A DNA stretch of 28,360 nucleotides from Acidobacteriota bacterium (GCA_021789565.1 JAJYJL010000005.1:1-28360); one strand, 5' to 3'; positions 1 through 7,785 are shown, counted from the stretch's first letter. Numbers and translations: made by a program. Notes: generated by a model from the letters alone, not told the origin.

Positions 1-207
1 CGTAACTGCCCCGCTCAAGCCGAGCTCACAGTTGTCGCCCGCGAGCCAATTCCATGCTGACCCGCCGAAAACCGCAGCGACTCAACCCTTCCGCCGCCTT
101 ATCAACGGATCGGGGGGTTACAAGTTACGTTGACTTGGAGAGGACTTCCACCTCTCCGACCAAACGCGCTCTCAGGCGCACTCGCGGCAACCTTCAGGGC
201 GGCAGAT

Positions 208-225
208 GCCGGGCTGCAGCCCGGC
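208..225. repeat. 18-bp perfect palindrome downstream of dut
   Basis: GCCGGGCTGCAGCCCGGC is fully self-complementary. It lies about 35 bp beyond the dut stop codon on the side where dut transcription would end. There is no T-run after it on either strand, so a classic intrinsic terminator is not supported; a stem-loop that protects or ends the dut mRNA is possible. The rest of bases 1-259 shows no convincing gene. Confidence 0.4.
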
Positions 226-259
226 GCAGCAACTGCAAAAGCCGGAGACGCAGGCCGCC

Positions 260-694
260 TCACTTGCCGGTGCTGCCGAAGCCGCGGGCGTTGCGCTGGG
301 TTTCAGCGAGCGATTCGGCCTCGGTGAACTCGGCTTCAATCCGGCGAACGATGCGGAGCTGGGCAATGCGGTCGCCCGCATTGATTTCAAACGGCTGGCT
401 GCCCAGGTTGGTGATCACCACTTTGAGTTCGCCGCGATAGCCGGGATCGATGACGCCGGCCAGCGTGGAGATGCCTTTGAGCGCCAGGCCCGAGCGGTCC
501 TGGACCAGCGCGCCGAATTCAGCAGGGAACTCGAAAGCCAAACCCGTCGAGACCGCCCGGGTTTCGCCGCCGGCCAGCGTGACGGCCTCGGCCGCATAGA
601 GATCGGCGGCAAGGTCGCCAAAAGGCCCGGAATGGGCGTAGCGCGGCAGCGTGGCGCCGGGCTGCTGCCTGGCAACTTTGATTGTGACCTTCAT
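260..694 (-). CDS. dut: dUTP diphosphatase (dUTPase)
   Basis: Hydrolyses dUTP to dUMP and pyrophosphate in the cytoplasm, keeping uracil out of DNA and feeding dTMP synthesis. The 144-aa length is usual for the trimeric family. All five motifs are visible: motif 1 around AADLYA (29-34), motif 2 DRSGLALKG (66-74, with RSG for the usual RSS), motif 3 GVIDPGYRGEL (80-90, with catalytic Asp83), motif 4 GDRIAQL (107-113) and the glycine-rich motif 5 RGFGSTG (137-143). An AAGGA-type ribosome site lies about 9 nt before the ATG. The ATG overlaps, as ATGA, the stop of a possible upstream small ORF, suggesting coupled translation. Confidence 0.96.
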   Translation of the reverse strand: MKVTIKVARQQPGATLPRYAHSGPFGDLAADLYAAEAVTLAGGETRAVSTGLAFEFPAEFGALVQDRSGLALKGISTLAGVIDPGYRGELKVVITNLGSQPFEINAGDRIAQLRIVRRIEAEFTEAESLAETQRNARGFGSTGK

Positions 695-837
695 AAATCA
701 CTGTTCCTTTCCAGAATGCCGGAGGCGAACATTTCAAGCCCGTCAGAAGTAAAGACTTCCATTTGTAAACTGATTGGCTTCTCCAACTGATGTGAGCGGA
801 CAAGAAAGAGTTTTGCACGCGGCGGATCATCCGGCAA
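691..837 (-). CDS. candidate 48-aa ORF coupled to dut
   Basis: An open frame reads TTG CCG GAT GAT ... GAT TTA TGA and its TGA overlaps the dut ATG as ATGA, a layout typical of translational coupling. The predicted peptide (PDDPPRAKLF...ILERNSDL) has mixed composition and resembles a soluble protein; no family is recognised. The start is uncertain: TTG at 837 has a GGAAAGG-like site almost touching it, and an internal ATG at 762 would give 23 aa without a clear ribosome site. It could also be a leader ORF or chance. Confidence 0.4.
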   Translation of the reverse strand: MPDDPPRAKLFLVRSHQLEKPISLQMEVFTSDGLEMFASGILERNSDL

Positions 838-1205
838 CCCTTTCCATCATTCAACGTGCTTAACGGCCCATCGTCACACAAGAACATTTCTGGAACTTCG
901 CGCGGGGCTGTGGTGTCTATATATTCAGTAAGGGGAAAGCGCAGTAGCGATAAGGCCCTTTTCGCAAACCGAAGATCGATTGGCTAGCCAGGAAAGTGAT
1001 GTTTGATTGCCGGTGACCCCGGCGGTGCGGGACGTTTTGCGGAAACCGCGGGCGGCACGCGCAGGGTGCAGTGTGCCCTGTGCGCGGAGGGGTGAACGGG
1101 AACGGCGTCACGCACCTGCCTTTGATCGTCCGCGGCATGACGTTTGGTCACACACACCGTCGACACCACGACGCAGGGTCGGTGCGCGGTGAGGGAGGTG
1201 GAGAA
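838..1205. other. intergenic region between divergent dut and tonB-like genes
   Basis: About 370 bp without a supported gene. It must hold the start signals for the two divergent units. An AT-rich TATATA patch near 918-924 is the only promoter-like sequence, and no matching -35 was found. A strong GGGAGGTGGAG ribosome site at 1193-1203 marks the start of the TonB-like gene. Confidence 0.4.
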
Positions 1206-2216
1206 ATGCTCAGTGATACACTGCTCGATTCGTCGCCGACCCGGGAATCAGTGTTGAAGGGGCGGCACTGGCTGACGACGGCGGCTGCGGCTGTGGCAGG
1301 CTTCTGCCTGGGCTGGTTCGGACTGCCGTTGGTGGAGCCGCTGACGGCCAGAGTGCTGGCAACGCAGTCGTTGGTTCTGGCGGCGGCGATTTTCTTTTCC
1401 GCGCTGATGCTGGTGTATGTGTACGCAGACTCGCGGCATTCGGGGCTGCGCACTTGGCCGTGGATGTCGCTGACGTTGCTGTTGAACGCCATCGGCTTTA
1501 TCGCCTACTTGGTTTATACTGCGGCAAGAACCAACGACTGGAAGCGCGCCACGTTTCCAATGGCCTATCTGATCGAGGTGATGGCCATCGGGTTGATGGT
1601 GATTGCTCCGCTGGTTCGCACACAGGCGTTGCCCAAAGCCTCGCTCTCTTTCATGCCGATGCCCGCGCCGCCCACGGCGGCCCCTCCGCCCGCCGCTGCT
1701 CCCCCCAGGAACGTTGCACAAGAGGTGACCATCGAAGATCTGGAGAAAGCTCCGACGGTGATCCCGAAAACCATTGCCCATTTCAAGCATCAACCCACTC
1801 CGCCTTCCGGCAGCGTAGGAGTGGTGGGAAGCGTGGGCATCCTGCCCGGCGGACAATCGGACGGAGTGATCAACAGCCTGATTGGCATACCCGCAGCGCC
1901 GCCCCCGGCGAAACCTAAGACGATCAAACGCATTCGGCGGGGCGGGGACGTGGAAGCAGCCCGGCTCATCTACGGTCCCAAGCCAGACTATCCTCAGCTT
2001 GCCAGAATGGCCCGGATTCAAGGCACCGTGCATCTGGAAGCCCTGATTGCCGCAGACGGCACGATCAAGGGGCTGAAGGTTATCAGCGGCCACCCGCTTC
2101 TGGTAAAAGCCGCGCTGGAAGCCGTCCAAGGATGGCGATATCAACCGACACTCTTGAACGGCAATCCCGTGGAGGTGGAGACGGAAATTGATGTGAGCTT
2201 CTCCCTGGAACAGTAG
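1206..2216 (+). CDS. TonB-family energy transducer with four N-terminal membrane helices
   Basis: Likely passes proton-motive-force energy from the inner membrane to outer-membrane receptors. The start at 1206 is chosen because GGAGG lies 7 nt upstream and the reading frame before it is not protein-like. The 336-aa product has four hydrophobic segments (about 22-40, 50-74, 84-106, 117-136), a Pro/Ala-rich linker (about 151-170 and 228-237) and a C-terminal TonB domain (about 255-334: YPQLARMARIQGTVHLEALI, then DGTIKGLKVISGHPLL and GWRYQPTLLNG). Canonical TonB has one N-terminal helix, so this is an architectural variant; helix 3 with its WPW start resembles PLDc_N-type membrane segments. No ExbB/ExbD lies nearby. 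The TonB C-terminal call is firm; energy transduction is inferred. Confidence 0.85.
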   Translation: MLSDTLLDSSPTRESVLKGRHWLTTAAAAVAGFCLGWFGLPLVEPLTARVLATQSLVLAAAIFFSALMLVYVYADSRHSGLRTWPWMSLTLLLNAIGFIAYLVYTAARTNDWKRATFPMAYLIEVMAIGLMVIAPLVRTQALPKASLSFMPMPAPPTAAPPPAAAPPRNVAQEVTIEDLEKAPTVIPKTIAHFKHQPTPPSGSVGVVGSVGILPGGQSDGVINSLIGIPAAPPPAKPKTIKRIRRGGDVEAARLIYGPKPDYPQLARMARIQGTVHLEALIAADGTIKGLKVISGHPLLVKAALEAVQGWRYQPTLLNGNPVEVETEIDVSFSLEQ

Positions 2217-2298
2217 TTGGCCGGCGGCCCGATAGGCCGGGAAGGCTTCGCGGAGCGGAAGAGACTTATCTCCGCGGGCGTTCGACTTTTCCCAGGGT

Positions 2299-4242
2299 TC
2301 AGCGCTGCCCAGAGGATTCACCGAGGGCCATCTCGATCTCTTCCCACTCGCGGGTCATTTCCTTGATGCCGCGGCGCAGTTCGTCGATCCGTCCGGAAAG
2401 GCGGATGGATTCCTCGGCGCTCCTGAAATCGGCGAGTTCCAGCTCGCAGGAAGTAATTTCCGCTTCCGCCCGCGCAATCGCCTCTTCAAGCTCTTCTCCG
2501 CGGTCCTGCATGCGGCGCAACAGAATCGGATTGAGTTTTTTCGGTTGCTCTTCGGGCTCCGTGGGATGGCCATTGCCGCCGGCGGGCGCGGCGGGCGCCG
2601 GTTCAGGTTCCGGTTCGTCCAGGCGAGGGGCGCGCCCCTCTTTCTGCCAGAGATAATCCTCATAATTGCCCGGGTAGTCGTGGACTTCTCCGCCGCCGAT
2701 TTCGAAAACGCGCGTGGCCAGCCTGTCGATAAAGTAGCGGTCGTGCGAAACAAACACCACCGTGCCGTTGTATTTTTGCAACGCTTCCAGCAGCACGTCT
2801 TTGGCCCGCAGATCCAGGTGATTGGTGGGCTCATCGAGCAGCAGGAAATTCGCGGGGCGCAACAGCATGCGCGCCAGGGCGTAGCGGTTGCGCTCCCCGC
2901 CGGAAAGCACCTTGATGCGCTTGAACACTTCGTCGTCGGAAAACAGAAAACTTCCCAGCAGCGACCGAAGCTGCGTCTGGCCGCTCAGCGCCGCCGGCGC
3001 CACGGTGCCGATGTCATCGATGAGGCGGGCCTCCGGATCGAGTGCCTTGTACTGGTCCTGGGCAAAGTAATCCGCTTCCACATTGTGGCCCAGGCGGGTG
3101 TCGCCGGCCGTCACCGGCTCCGCGCCGGCCAACAGCTTGATCAAGGTTGATTTCCCGGCGCCGTTCACGCCCACCAGGGCCACGCGGTCGCCGCGGTTGA
3201 TGACAAAATCGACGCCCGCGAATACCTGCTTCGCGCCATAGCTCTTGGCCACGCCTTTGAACTCCGCCACCATGCGCCCGCTGGGCGGGGGCTGCGGAAA
3301 CGAGAAGTGAATGGTTTTTTCTTCGGGCGGCAGCTCGATCCGTTCGATCTTTTCCAGCTCTTTGATGCGGCTCTGCACCTGCCGCGCCTTGGTGGCCTGA
3401 TAGCGGAAGCGGTTGATGAAAACTTCCAGATGGTGGATGCGTTCCTGCTGGTTTCTGTAAGCCGATTCCATCTGGGCTTTGCGCTCTTCTTTCTGGCTGA
3501 GATAGCGGTCGTAGTTGCCGGTGTAAAACCAGGCGCGCCGGTTCCAGATTTCAACAATCTTGTTCACCGCCACGTCGAGAAAATAGCGGTCGTGCGAGAC
3601 CAGGACAAAGGCGTGGGGATAACTCGCGAGATACTGCTCAAGCCAGTTGCGAGCTTCGAGATCAAGGTGATTGGTGGGCTCGTCCAGCAGCAGCAGATTG
3701 GGCCGGATCAGCAGCAGCCTGGCCAGGGCGATGCGCATCTGCCAGCCGCCTGAAAATTCCGTGGTCGGACGCGCCTGGTCCTCGCGCGAAAACCCCAGGC
3801 CGTTGAGTACGGCGCCCGCTTGCGCTTCCAGTGAATAGCCGTCGCGCTGCTGGAACTCCGTCTCGATCGCGTGGTAGCGCTCCGCCACTTGCGCGTATTC
3901 TTCCCCCTCGGGGTCAAGTTCCGCCATGCGATGCATGAGCGACTCCAACTCCTTTTCCATCTCGAGCAGGTCCCCGAACACCGAAAGGCACTCCTCAAGC
4001 ACGCTGCGGCCGGCGAAGGCAAGGCCGTCCTGCGGCAGGTATCCCCGGGTGATGCCTTTGGCTGTGGAGATGCTGCCTTCATCAAGCGTTTCAAGGCCGG
4101 CCAGCACCTTCAGCAGGGTCGTCTTGCCGGTGCCGTTTCCGCCCACCAGGCCGATGCGGTCGCCCGGCGTCAGTAGCCAGTCGAGGCCTTCGAACAAGAC
4201 CTTGGGGCCAAACTGCTTTCCGGCTGTAGAAAGTTGGATCAT
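2299..4242 (-). CDS. ABC-F family ATPase (ribosome-associated)
   Basis: A soluble twin-ATPase of the ABC-F class, which act on ribosome-bound tRNA in translation rather than in transport. The 647-aa product has no membrane segment. ABC1: Walker A GGNGTGKTT (34-42), signature FSGGWQ (163-168), Walker B LLLLDEPTNHLDL (183-195), His217 switch. The inter-domain linker (about 235-315) is basic and helical, with KARQVQSRIKELEKIE, matching the P-site tRNA interaction motif region. ABC2: Walker A GVNGAGKST (358-366), LSGGE (446-450), Walker B FLLLDEPTNHLDL. After a Pro/Ala/Glu linker, the C-terminal 70 residues form a charged coiled coil, as in Uup/YheS-type proteins. Subfamily is not assigned. The gene converges on the tonB-like gene with an 82-bp gap. 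Confidence 0.93.
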   Translation of the reverse strand: MIQLSTAGKQFGPKVLFEGLDWLLTPGDRIGLVGGNGTGKTTLLKVLAGLETLDEGSISTAKGITRGYLPQDGLAFAGRSVLEECLSVFGDLLEMEKELESLMHRMAELDPEGEEYAQVAERYHAIETEFQQRDGYSLEAQAGAVLNGLGFSREDQARPTTEFSGGWQMRIALARLLLIRPNLLLLDEPTNHLDLEARNWLEQYLASYPHAFVLVSHDRYFLDVAVNKIVEIWNRRAWFYTGNYDRYLSQKEERKAQMESAYRNQQERIHHLEVFINRFRYQATKARQVQSRIKELEKIERIELPPEEKTIHFSFPQPPPSGRMVAEFKGVAKSYGAKQVFAGVDFVINRGDRVALVGVNGAGKSTLIKLLAGAEPVTAGDTRLGHNVEADYFAQDQYKALDPEARLIDDIGTVAPAALSGQTQLRSLLGSFLFSDDEVFKRIKVLSGGERNRYALARMLLRPANFLLLDEPTNHLDLRAKDVLLEALQKYNGTVVFVSHDRYFIDRLATRVFEIGGGEVHDYPGNYEDYLWQKEGRAPRLDEPEPEPAPAAPAGGNGHPTEPEEQPKKLNPILLRRMQDRGEELEEAIARAEAEITSCELELADFRSAEESIRLSGRIDELRRGIKEMTREWEEIEMALGESSGQR

Positions 4243-4264
4243 GACATGAACTCAGGCGCGCCGC

Positions 4265-4309
4265 CCCGCGCATCGCGCGGGCTGATTTGCACACTCTTTT
4301 ACTATATCA
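4265..4309 (-). promoter_or_regulatory. extended -10 promoter and leader hairpin of the ABC-F gene
   Basis: On the minus strand TGATATAGT (4301-4309) is an extended -10 (TGn plus TATAGT). The transcript would start near 4294 and carry a GC hairpin, CCCGCGC with loop ATC and GCGCGGG (4265-4281), about 20 nt before the ATG, which itself has only a weak ribosome site. No T-run follows the stem. It may affect translation of the ABC-F gene; this is inference. Confidence 0.35.
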
Positions 4310-4424
4310 GGCCTGCGGGGCGGGACAGGCGTCGTGGAACCTGGCGGTAGCACTCTTCACGGTGCTTTGTTTCTTCGGGCCCAAACAACGCCGCCACAAA
4401 AAACCTATGAGCCGGCCTTTTGGT

Positions 4425-4451
4425 TTTTCACAGTTGGTATTGTCTTATACT
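4425..4451 (+). promoter_or_regulatory. possible promoter of the MFS gene
   Basis: A TATACT -10-like hexamer lies at 4446-4451 and TTTTCA at 4425-4430, with a short 15-bp spacer. Transcription would begin near 4458, which agrees with translation from the ATG at 4485 and argues against the longer in-frame starts at 4287 and 4407. Confidence 0.3.
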
Positions 4452-4484
4452 GGATACGGCCTCATACTCTCAAGCCTGTTCACG

Positions 4485-5825
4485 ATGCCATCCATTGGCC
4501 TTGACAAAAACCCGGGATTACCGCGCGGCGGACCCCATTCGGCGGTCCCTGCTGCATCGGCCCGCGTCCGGCGCATTCAAAAGACGGCGCTGGTCCTGCT
4601 GATTCTCAGCGGGGTGATCAATTACGTTGACCGGGCCAGCCTGGCGGTGGGTCTGCCGCTCATCCGGCACGACCTGGGCATTTCGATTGCCCACAGCGGC
4701 GTTCTGCTCTCGGCGTTTCTGCTGGTTTACGCATTCTGCCAGTTGCCGGCGGGGGCCGTGGTCGACCGCCTGGGCGCGCGCCTGGTGCTTGCCGCCGGGC
4801 TGGCCCTCTGGTCATTCGCCCAGGTGCTGGGCGGAATGGTTTCCAGTTTCCGGCAGTTTCTGGCAGTGCGCGGCTTGCTGGGCGTGGGCGAATCGCCGCA
4901 GTATCCAAGCTGCGCCCGCATCGTGACGGACTGGTTTGCTCCCCGCGACCGGGGCCTGGCCACCGGCATCTGGAATTGCTCGAGCAGCCTGGGAACGGCT
5001 ATTTCCGCCCCGCTTCTCACCATTCTCATGATCCATCTCGGCTGGCGCTGGATGTTCGTCACCATGGGGCTGGTGGGACTGGCGGTCGCCTTCGCCTTCT
5101 ACAGCCTGCATCGCGACCCCAGACACCTGCCCCTGACAGGCGCGGAACGGGAATATCTCTCCGGCACAGCGCGTGAAGCACCGCCGATGGCGTGGCGGCA
5201 GTGGGGACGGCTGTTCGGGCTCAGCACAACCTGGGGAATGGTCTGCGGATTTTTTGGCATCGTCTACATGTCCTGGCTCTACTTTGCCTGGCTGCCCCAG
5301 TACCTCGAAATCCAATGGCACCTCAGCATTGCCAGAACCGGCTGGATCGCCGCCATTCCATTCACCGGCGGGGTGGTGGGCAGCGTGATCGCAGGCCGTG
5401 TTTGCGACGTGCTTTCACGGCGCGGTTTTTCTACCATCAACAGTTGCAAGATTCCCCTGGTCTGCTCCCTGGCCGCAGTAGTCCTGTGCACCGTCCTGGC
5501 AGCATACAGTCCCAGCACTCTGTGGCCGGTAGTCTACACTTCCATTTCCATGTTTCTCATCATGGCCGGGAGCACCGCCGCCTGGGCCATGGCCACGGTC
5601 GCAGCACCGCGAAACTATGCCGCGTCGCTGGGTTCCATCCAGAATTTCGGCGGGTACCTCGGCGGCACACTGGCCCCCACGGTCACCGGATACATGGTCC
5701 AGGCCACGGCATCCTTCCAGTCGGCGCTGCTGGTGGCCGCCGGCGTGGCGCTGCTTGCCGGCATTGGGCACCTGGTCTTCGTAAAGGAACCTATTTCTCT
5801 GGCCGAGGCCGTAAAATCAGAATAA
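4485..5825 (+). CDS. MFS transporter, anion:cation symporter (sugar-acid) type
   Basis: Inner-membrane secondary transporter of the major facilitator superfamily, probably importing an organic acid such as a hexuronate or aldonate. The 446-aa product has about 12 hydrophobic segments. The first helix region carries NYVDRASLAVGLPLIRHDLGIS, typical of the ExuT/GarP/galactonate transporter group, followed by the motif-A-like VVDRLGARLVL loop and RGLLGVGESPQYPSCARIVTDWF, also characteristic. Start chosen at the third in-frame ATG because upstream residues are not MFS-like; no clear ribosome site is present at any of them. A galactonate-dehydratase-like enzyme elsewhere in the window (17331-18596) would suit a sugar-acid substrate, but the link is only suggestive. 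Confidence 0.88.
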   Translation: MPSIGLDKNPGLPRGGPHSAVPAASARVRRIQKTALVLLILSGVINYVDRASLAVGLPLIRHDLGISIAHSGVLLSAFLLVYAFCQLPAGAVVDRLGARLVLAAGLALWSFAQVLGGMVSSFRQFLAVRGLLGVGESPQYPSCARIVTDWFAPRDRGLATGIWNCSSSLGTAISAPLLTILMIHLGWRWMFVTMGLVGLAVAFAFYSLHRDPRHLPLTGAEREYLSGTAREAPPMAWRQWGRLFGLSTTWGMVCGFFGIVYMSWLYFAWLPQYLEIQWHLSIARTGWIAAIPFTGGVVGSVIAGRVCDVLSRRGFSTINSCKIPLVCSLAAVVLCTVLAAYSPSTLWPVVYTSISMFLIMAGSTAAWAMATVAAPRNYAASLGSIQNFGGYLGGTLAPTVTGYMVQATASFQSALLVAAGVALLAGIGHLVFVKEPISLAEAVKSE

Positions 5826-5839
5826 GGAAGGTTAACCTC

Positions 5840-6091
5840 CGGGGCGGGTGGCACATCTAAGTAAGTGGAGGGTGGTGCGGGAAAGAGACTGGGCTTCGGA
5901 GACCCGGTGAACCTGATGGCAGGACGGCCAGGATCCGGGCCGTAGCGGGCAGGACGGAGAGATAGCCAAAGTTGCCCGGCAGTTTTGGGTGAGCGGCTCC
6001 CTAACTATAGGGAACTCTTCTGAGGCCCGATCACGGGTGTCCGATTAAAGAACGGAACGCAAAAAAGGGCGGCGAAAAACCGCCCTTTTTT
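5840..6091 (+). ncRNA. candidate structured RNA ending in an intrinsic terminator
   Basis: The 430 bp between the MFS gene and the YbaK-like gene contain no protein-like frame but dense short stems: GGGCU/AGCCC-type stem around 5891-5905 with a UUCGG-containing loop, ACGGCC/GGCCGT (5924-5929 with 5938-5943), CCCTA/TAGGG with loop ACTA (5999-6012), CCCG/CGGG with loop ATCA (6026-6037), and a direct repeat GGCAGGACGG (5918-5927 and 5948-5957). A longer-range helix can also pair GTGCGGGAAAGAG near 5877-5890 with CTCTT...CCCGATCAC near 6014-6034. It ends in a textbook terminator. No known RNA family is recognised; it could be an independent small RNA or a structured 3' UTR of the MFS mRNA. The 5' end is a guess. 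Confidence 0.45.
6061..6091 (+). terminator. strong intrinsic terminator, symmetric
   Basis: Stem GGGCGG (6067-6072) pairs with CCGCCC (6080-6085), loop CGAAAAA, with six A before and six T after. It can therefore end transcription from both sides, although its main client is the plus-strand MFS/RNA transcript. Confidence 0.92.
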
Positions 6092-6195
6092 GTTTCTGGT
6101 GATATTCCAGGAGGGCCGCGCGCCCACGGTTATTCGAGGGCCGTGCCCGTCACTGCTGAATCCCCTCTTCTCGCAAGAAAAAAAAGAGGAGTTGA

Positions 6196-6224
6196 ACTTT
6201 CAAAAGGACGGCCACTTGGGCCGT
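6196..6224 (-). terminator. probable terminator of the YbaK-like gene
   Basis: ACGGCC (6208-6213) and GGCCGT (6219-6224) form a 6-bp stem with a 5-nt loop about 32 bp beyond the stop codon. Read on the minus strand it is followed by CCTTTTG, and then by a longer T-rich stretch near 6180. Confidence 0.55.
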
Positions 6225-6255
6225 ATTTCAGGTCGCACACTTCAGCCGGCTGCAG

Positions 6256-6738
6256 TCAAGCTGCCAGTGATTCCGGGTTGGCAAAGCTTGCCATCAGGGG
6301 ATTTTCAAGTTCAGCATAGTCGGCGTACTTCATGCGGATGGCTTCTGTGTGCGTACCGGCGTTGAACACAATTGCTTCCGATTTGCTGAGCGTACGGTCC
6401 ACCCAGGTTTCCATGCCATAGAGGTGTCCGAACGGAGGGAAAGCGCCCAGCTCGCAATCCTCGCAGATCTTTTCCACCTCGCTTTCCGGCGCCATCTCGA
6501 TCTGCGTGACTTCGAGTTCCTGCCTGAGGTCATGAAGGTTCAGCCGGTGCGACGCGGGGAGAACCACCATCACCAGGCGCCCGTCTGCATGCAGAATCAC
6601 CGACTTGGCAAAGTGCTTGCCGGAAACATGCAGCGATTGCGCCGTCTTCTGGGCAGGGAACGCCGGGTAGTGAGGAAGCAATTCAAAGCGGACATTTTTG
6701 GAATCGAGGAATTCCTGCAATCGTTGAGACATTGACAT
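6256..6738 (-). CDS. YbaK/ProX-type aminoacyl-tRNA deacylase domain protein
   Basis: Free-standing editing-domain protein; relatives hydrolyse mischarged tRNAs such as Cys-tRNA(Pro) or Ala-tRNA(Pro) in the cytoplasm. The 160-aa length fits. Visible family features are the N-terminal helix with QRLQEFLDSKNVRFELL, the region of the catalytic lysine GKHFAKSVILHADG (40-53, Lys45), the loop LGAFPPFGH (97-105) and the substrate-loop motif FNAGTH (125-130). AAGGAGG at 6744-6750 is 5 nt from the ATG at 6738; a GTG at 6741 is too close to it and an ATG at 6732 is a second choice. The exact tRNA substrate cannot be told. Confidence 0.88.
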   Translation of the reverse strand: MSMSQRLQEFLDSKNVRFELLPHYPAFPAQKTAQSLHVSGKHFAKSVILHADGRLVMVVLPASHRLNLHDLRQELEVTQIEMAPESEVEKICEDCELGAFPPFGHLYGMETWVDRTLSKSEAIVFNAGTHTEAIRMKYADYAELENPLMASFANPESLAA

Positions 6739-7082
6739 CACATCCTCCTTCCCTTGCTGTTAGAACCAGCTCCGCGAGAGAGCCTCAGGGTTTCCGTTTC
6801 GAGGGAGCCTGCCTGAATCGGGAAGGTGCCTCGAAGGGTCTTGGGGCCGGCCGCATGGGCGATGGCGACTGGTCCGGACGCCGGCGGGGTCCCGGCTTTT
6901 GCCATTTATTTGCGGAAAGGCCGGCGGGTTTCCAGGTTGGCTTGCCTTTCATTTCAGCCTCCTCTTCCTCGCAGTCCTGCTGCCGTGCTGGTGCTTCCGC
7001 CTGCGGGAAGGAAGCTGGCAGCCATTTTCCCCGCCTCCGGGGATGGCACGCCCCCTTCCCGCCGGGCGGCTCCGAATGGGTC
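6739..7082. other. intergenic region, no gene seen
   Basis: About 345 bp between the hsp20 stop and the YbaK-like gene, both on the minus strand. A TCCCCG/CGGGGA stem with a 4-nt loop lies at 7028-7043, without a T-run on either side. Long plus-strand frames here are shadows. The AAGGAGG site of the YbaK-like gene lies at the left edge. Confidence 0.4.
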
Positions 7083-7610
7083 TCAGGCTGCCGGTTTCTC
7101 GATGGCGATCTTCTTTGCCGGAGCCACTTTCGGCATCGTAAATTCCAGCACTCCGTCCTTCAGCACGGCTCCGACCGCTTCCGTGTTCACTTCGACCGGC
7201 AGCTCGACAACGCGCAGCATCCTTTCCGCGCCGCGTTCGGAATAAACCGTCTTCCCCTTCTTCTTTTCTTCCTTTTCAGTTTTCCGCTTTCCGGCGATCG
7301 TCAGGCGGTACGGTTCAACGCTGACCTCCAATTCCTCCGCTTTAAAACCCGGAACTTCCGCCTGCACTTTGAGACCTTCCTCGGTCTCCTCAATACTGAT
7401 GCTGACCGGATGCAGCAACTCCGACTCCGCCTTGAACCAGTGATCGAGGTCGCGGCCGAAGTTCCTGCCTCCCTTCTCAAACAACTCGAATGCACGGCGC
7501 GAAATCATGTCGTGCATTTCACCCATGCGGTCAAAGATTTTCTGGATTTCCGTGACCTTGAAGGGAACCGGATACTCTTGGGACTTTACAGCCAGGTGTT
7601 TGCCCGCCAT
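7083..7610 (-). CDS. small heat-shock protein Hsp20 with N-terminal DUF2934-like segment
   Basis: ATP-independent chaperone that holds unfolding proteins. The ATG at 7610 is chosen because GGAG lies 7 nt upstream; the ATG two codons earlier is only 1 nt from that site. The 175-aa product has two parts. Residues about 22-64 (IQKIFDRM...ISRRAFELFEKGGR...DLDHWFKAESEL) match the pattern of DUF2934, a short motif with RAxELxExxGR and DxxxWxxAExEL. Residues about 68-170 form the alpha-crystallin domain: VSISIEETEEGLKVQAEVPGF, LTIAGKR, and the closing GVLEFTMPKV. The canonical C-terminal IxI tail is absent, although KIAIEKPAA may serve (IAI). DUF2934 is known mainly as a small stand-alone protein, so the fusion is notable. 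Confidence 0.92.
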   Translation of the reverse strand: MAGKHLAVKSQEYPVPFKVTEIQKIFDRMGEMHDMISRRAFELFEKGGRNFGRDLDHWFKAESELLHPVSISIEETEEGLKVQAEVPGFKAEELEVSVEPYRLTIAGKRKTEKEEKKKGKTVYSERGAERMLRVVELPVEVNTEAVGAVLKDGVLEFTMPKVAPAKKIAIEKPAA

Positions 7611-7769
7611 GGTCATGCTCCTTTCACACAACCGGTGGCGCTGGCGCGCCATCATGGGGCCAACTGAAGGTGAAGACACGCTGCTAACCCTGCCTGAAGC
7701 CAGCGCCTACCTTCAATTTCACGCTAGACCTCAGCGCGCAAACTTTCAGTGAGCGTACTCACCCACTGA

Positions 7770-7785
7770 CGTGATAAATGTCACA
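7770..7785. promoter_or_regulatory. CRP/FNR-family-like palindrome upstream of hsp20
   Basis: CGTGATAAATGTCACA matches the CRP pattern TGTGA-N6-TCACA at 9 of 10 positions. It lies about 160 bp upstream of the hsp20 start, in a 340-bp region (7611-7950) with no gene. No sigma-32-like promoter was found in the region. The activity of such a site here is unproven. Confidence 0.3.

Noticed and set aside
1248..2321. Minus-strand frame of 357 codons across the tonB-like gene
   Set aside because: Composition is His/Arg/Gln-rich shadow sequence opposite a gene with clear domains.
5881..5960. Partial resemblance to a TPP riboswitch (ACCC...GAACCTGAT...CGTAG)
   Set aside because: The CUGAGA element is missing, the second half (GCGUAGGGA) matches poorly, and no thiamin gene or any plus-strand gene follows before or after the terminator.
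6732..7667. Long plus-strand frame of 311 codons across hsp20
   Set aside because: It is antisense to the firm Hsp20 gene, has no family features and no ribosome site; it is a GC-driven shadow.
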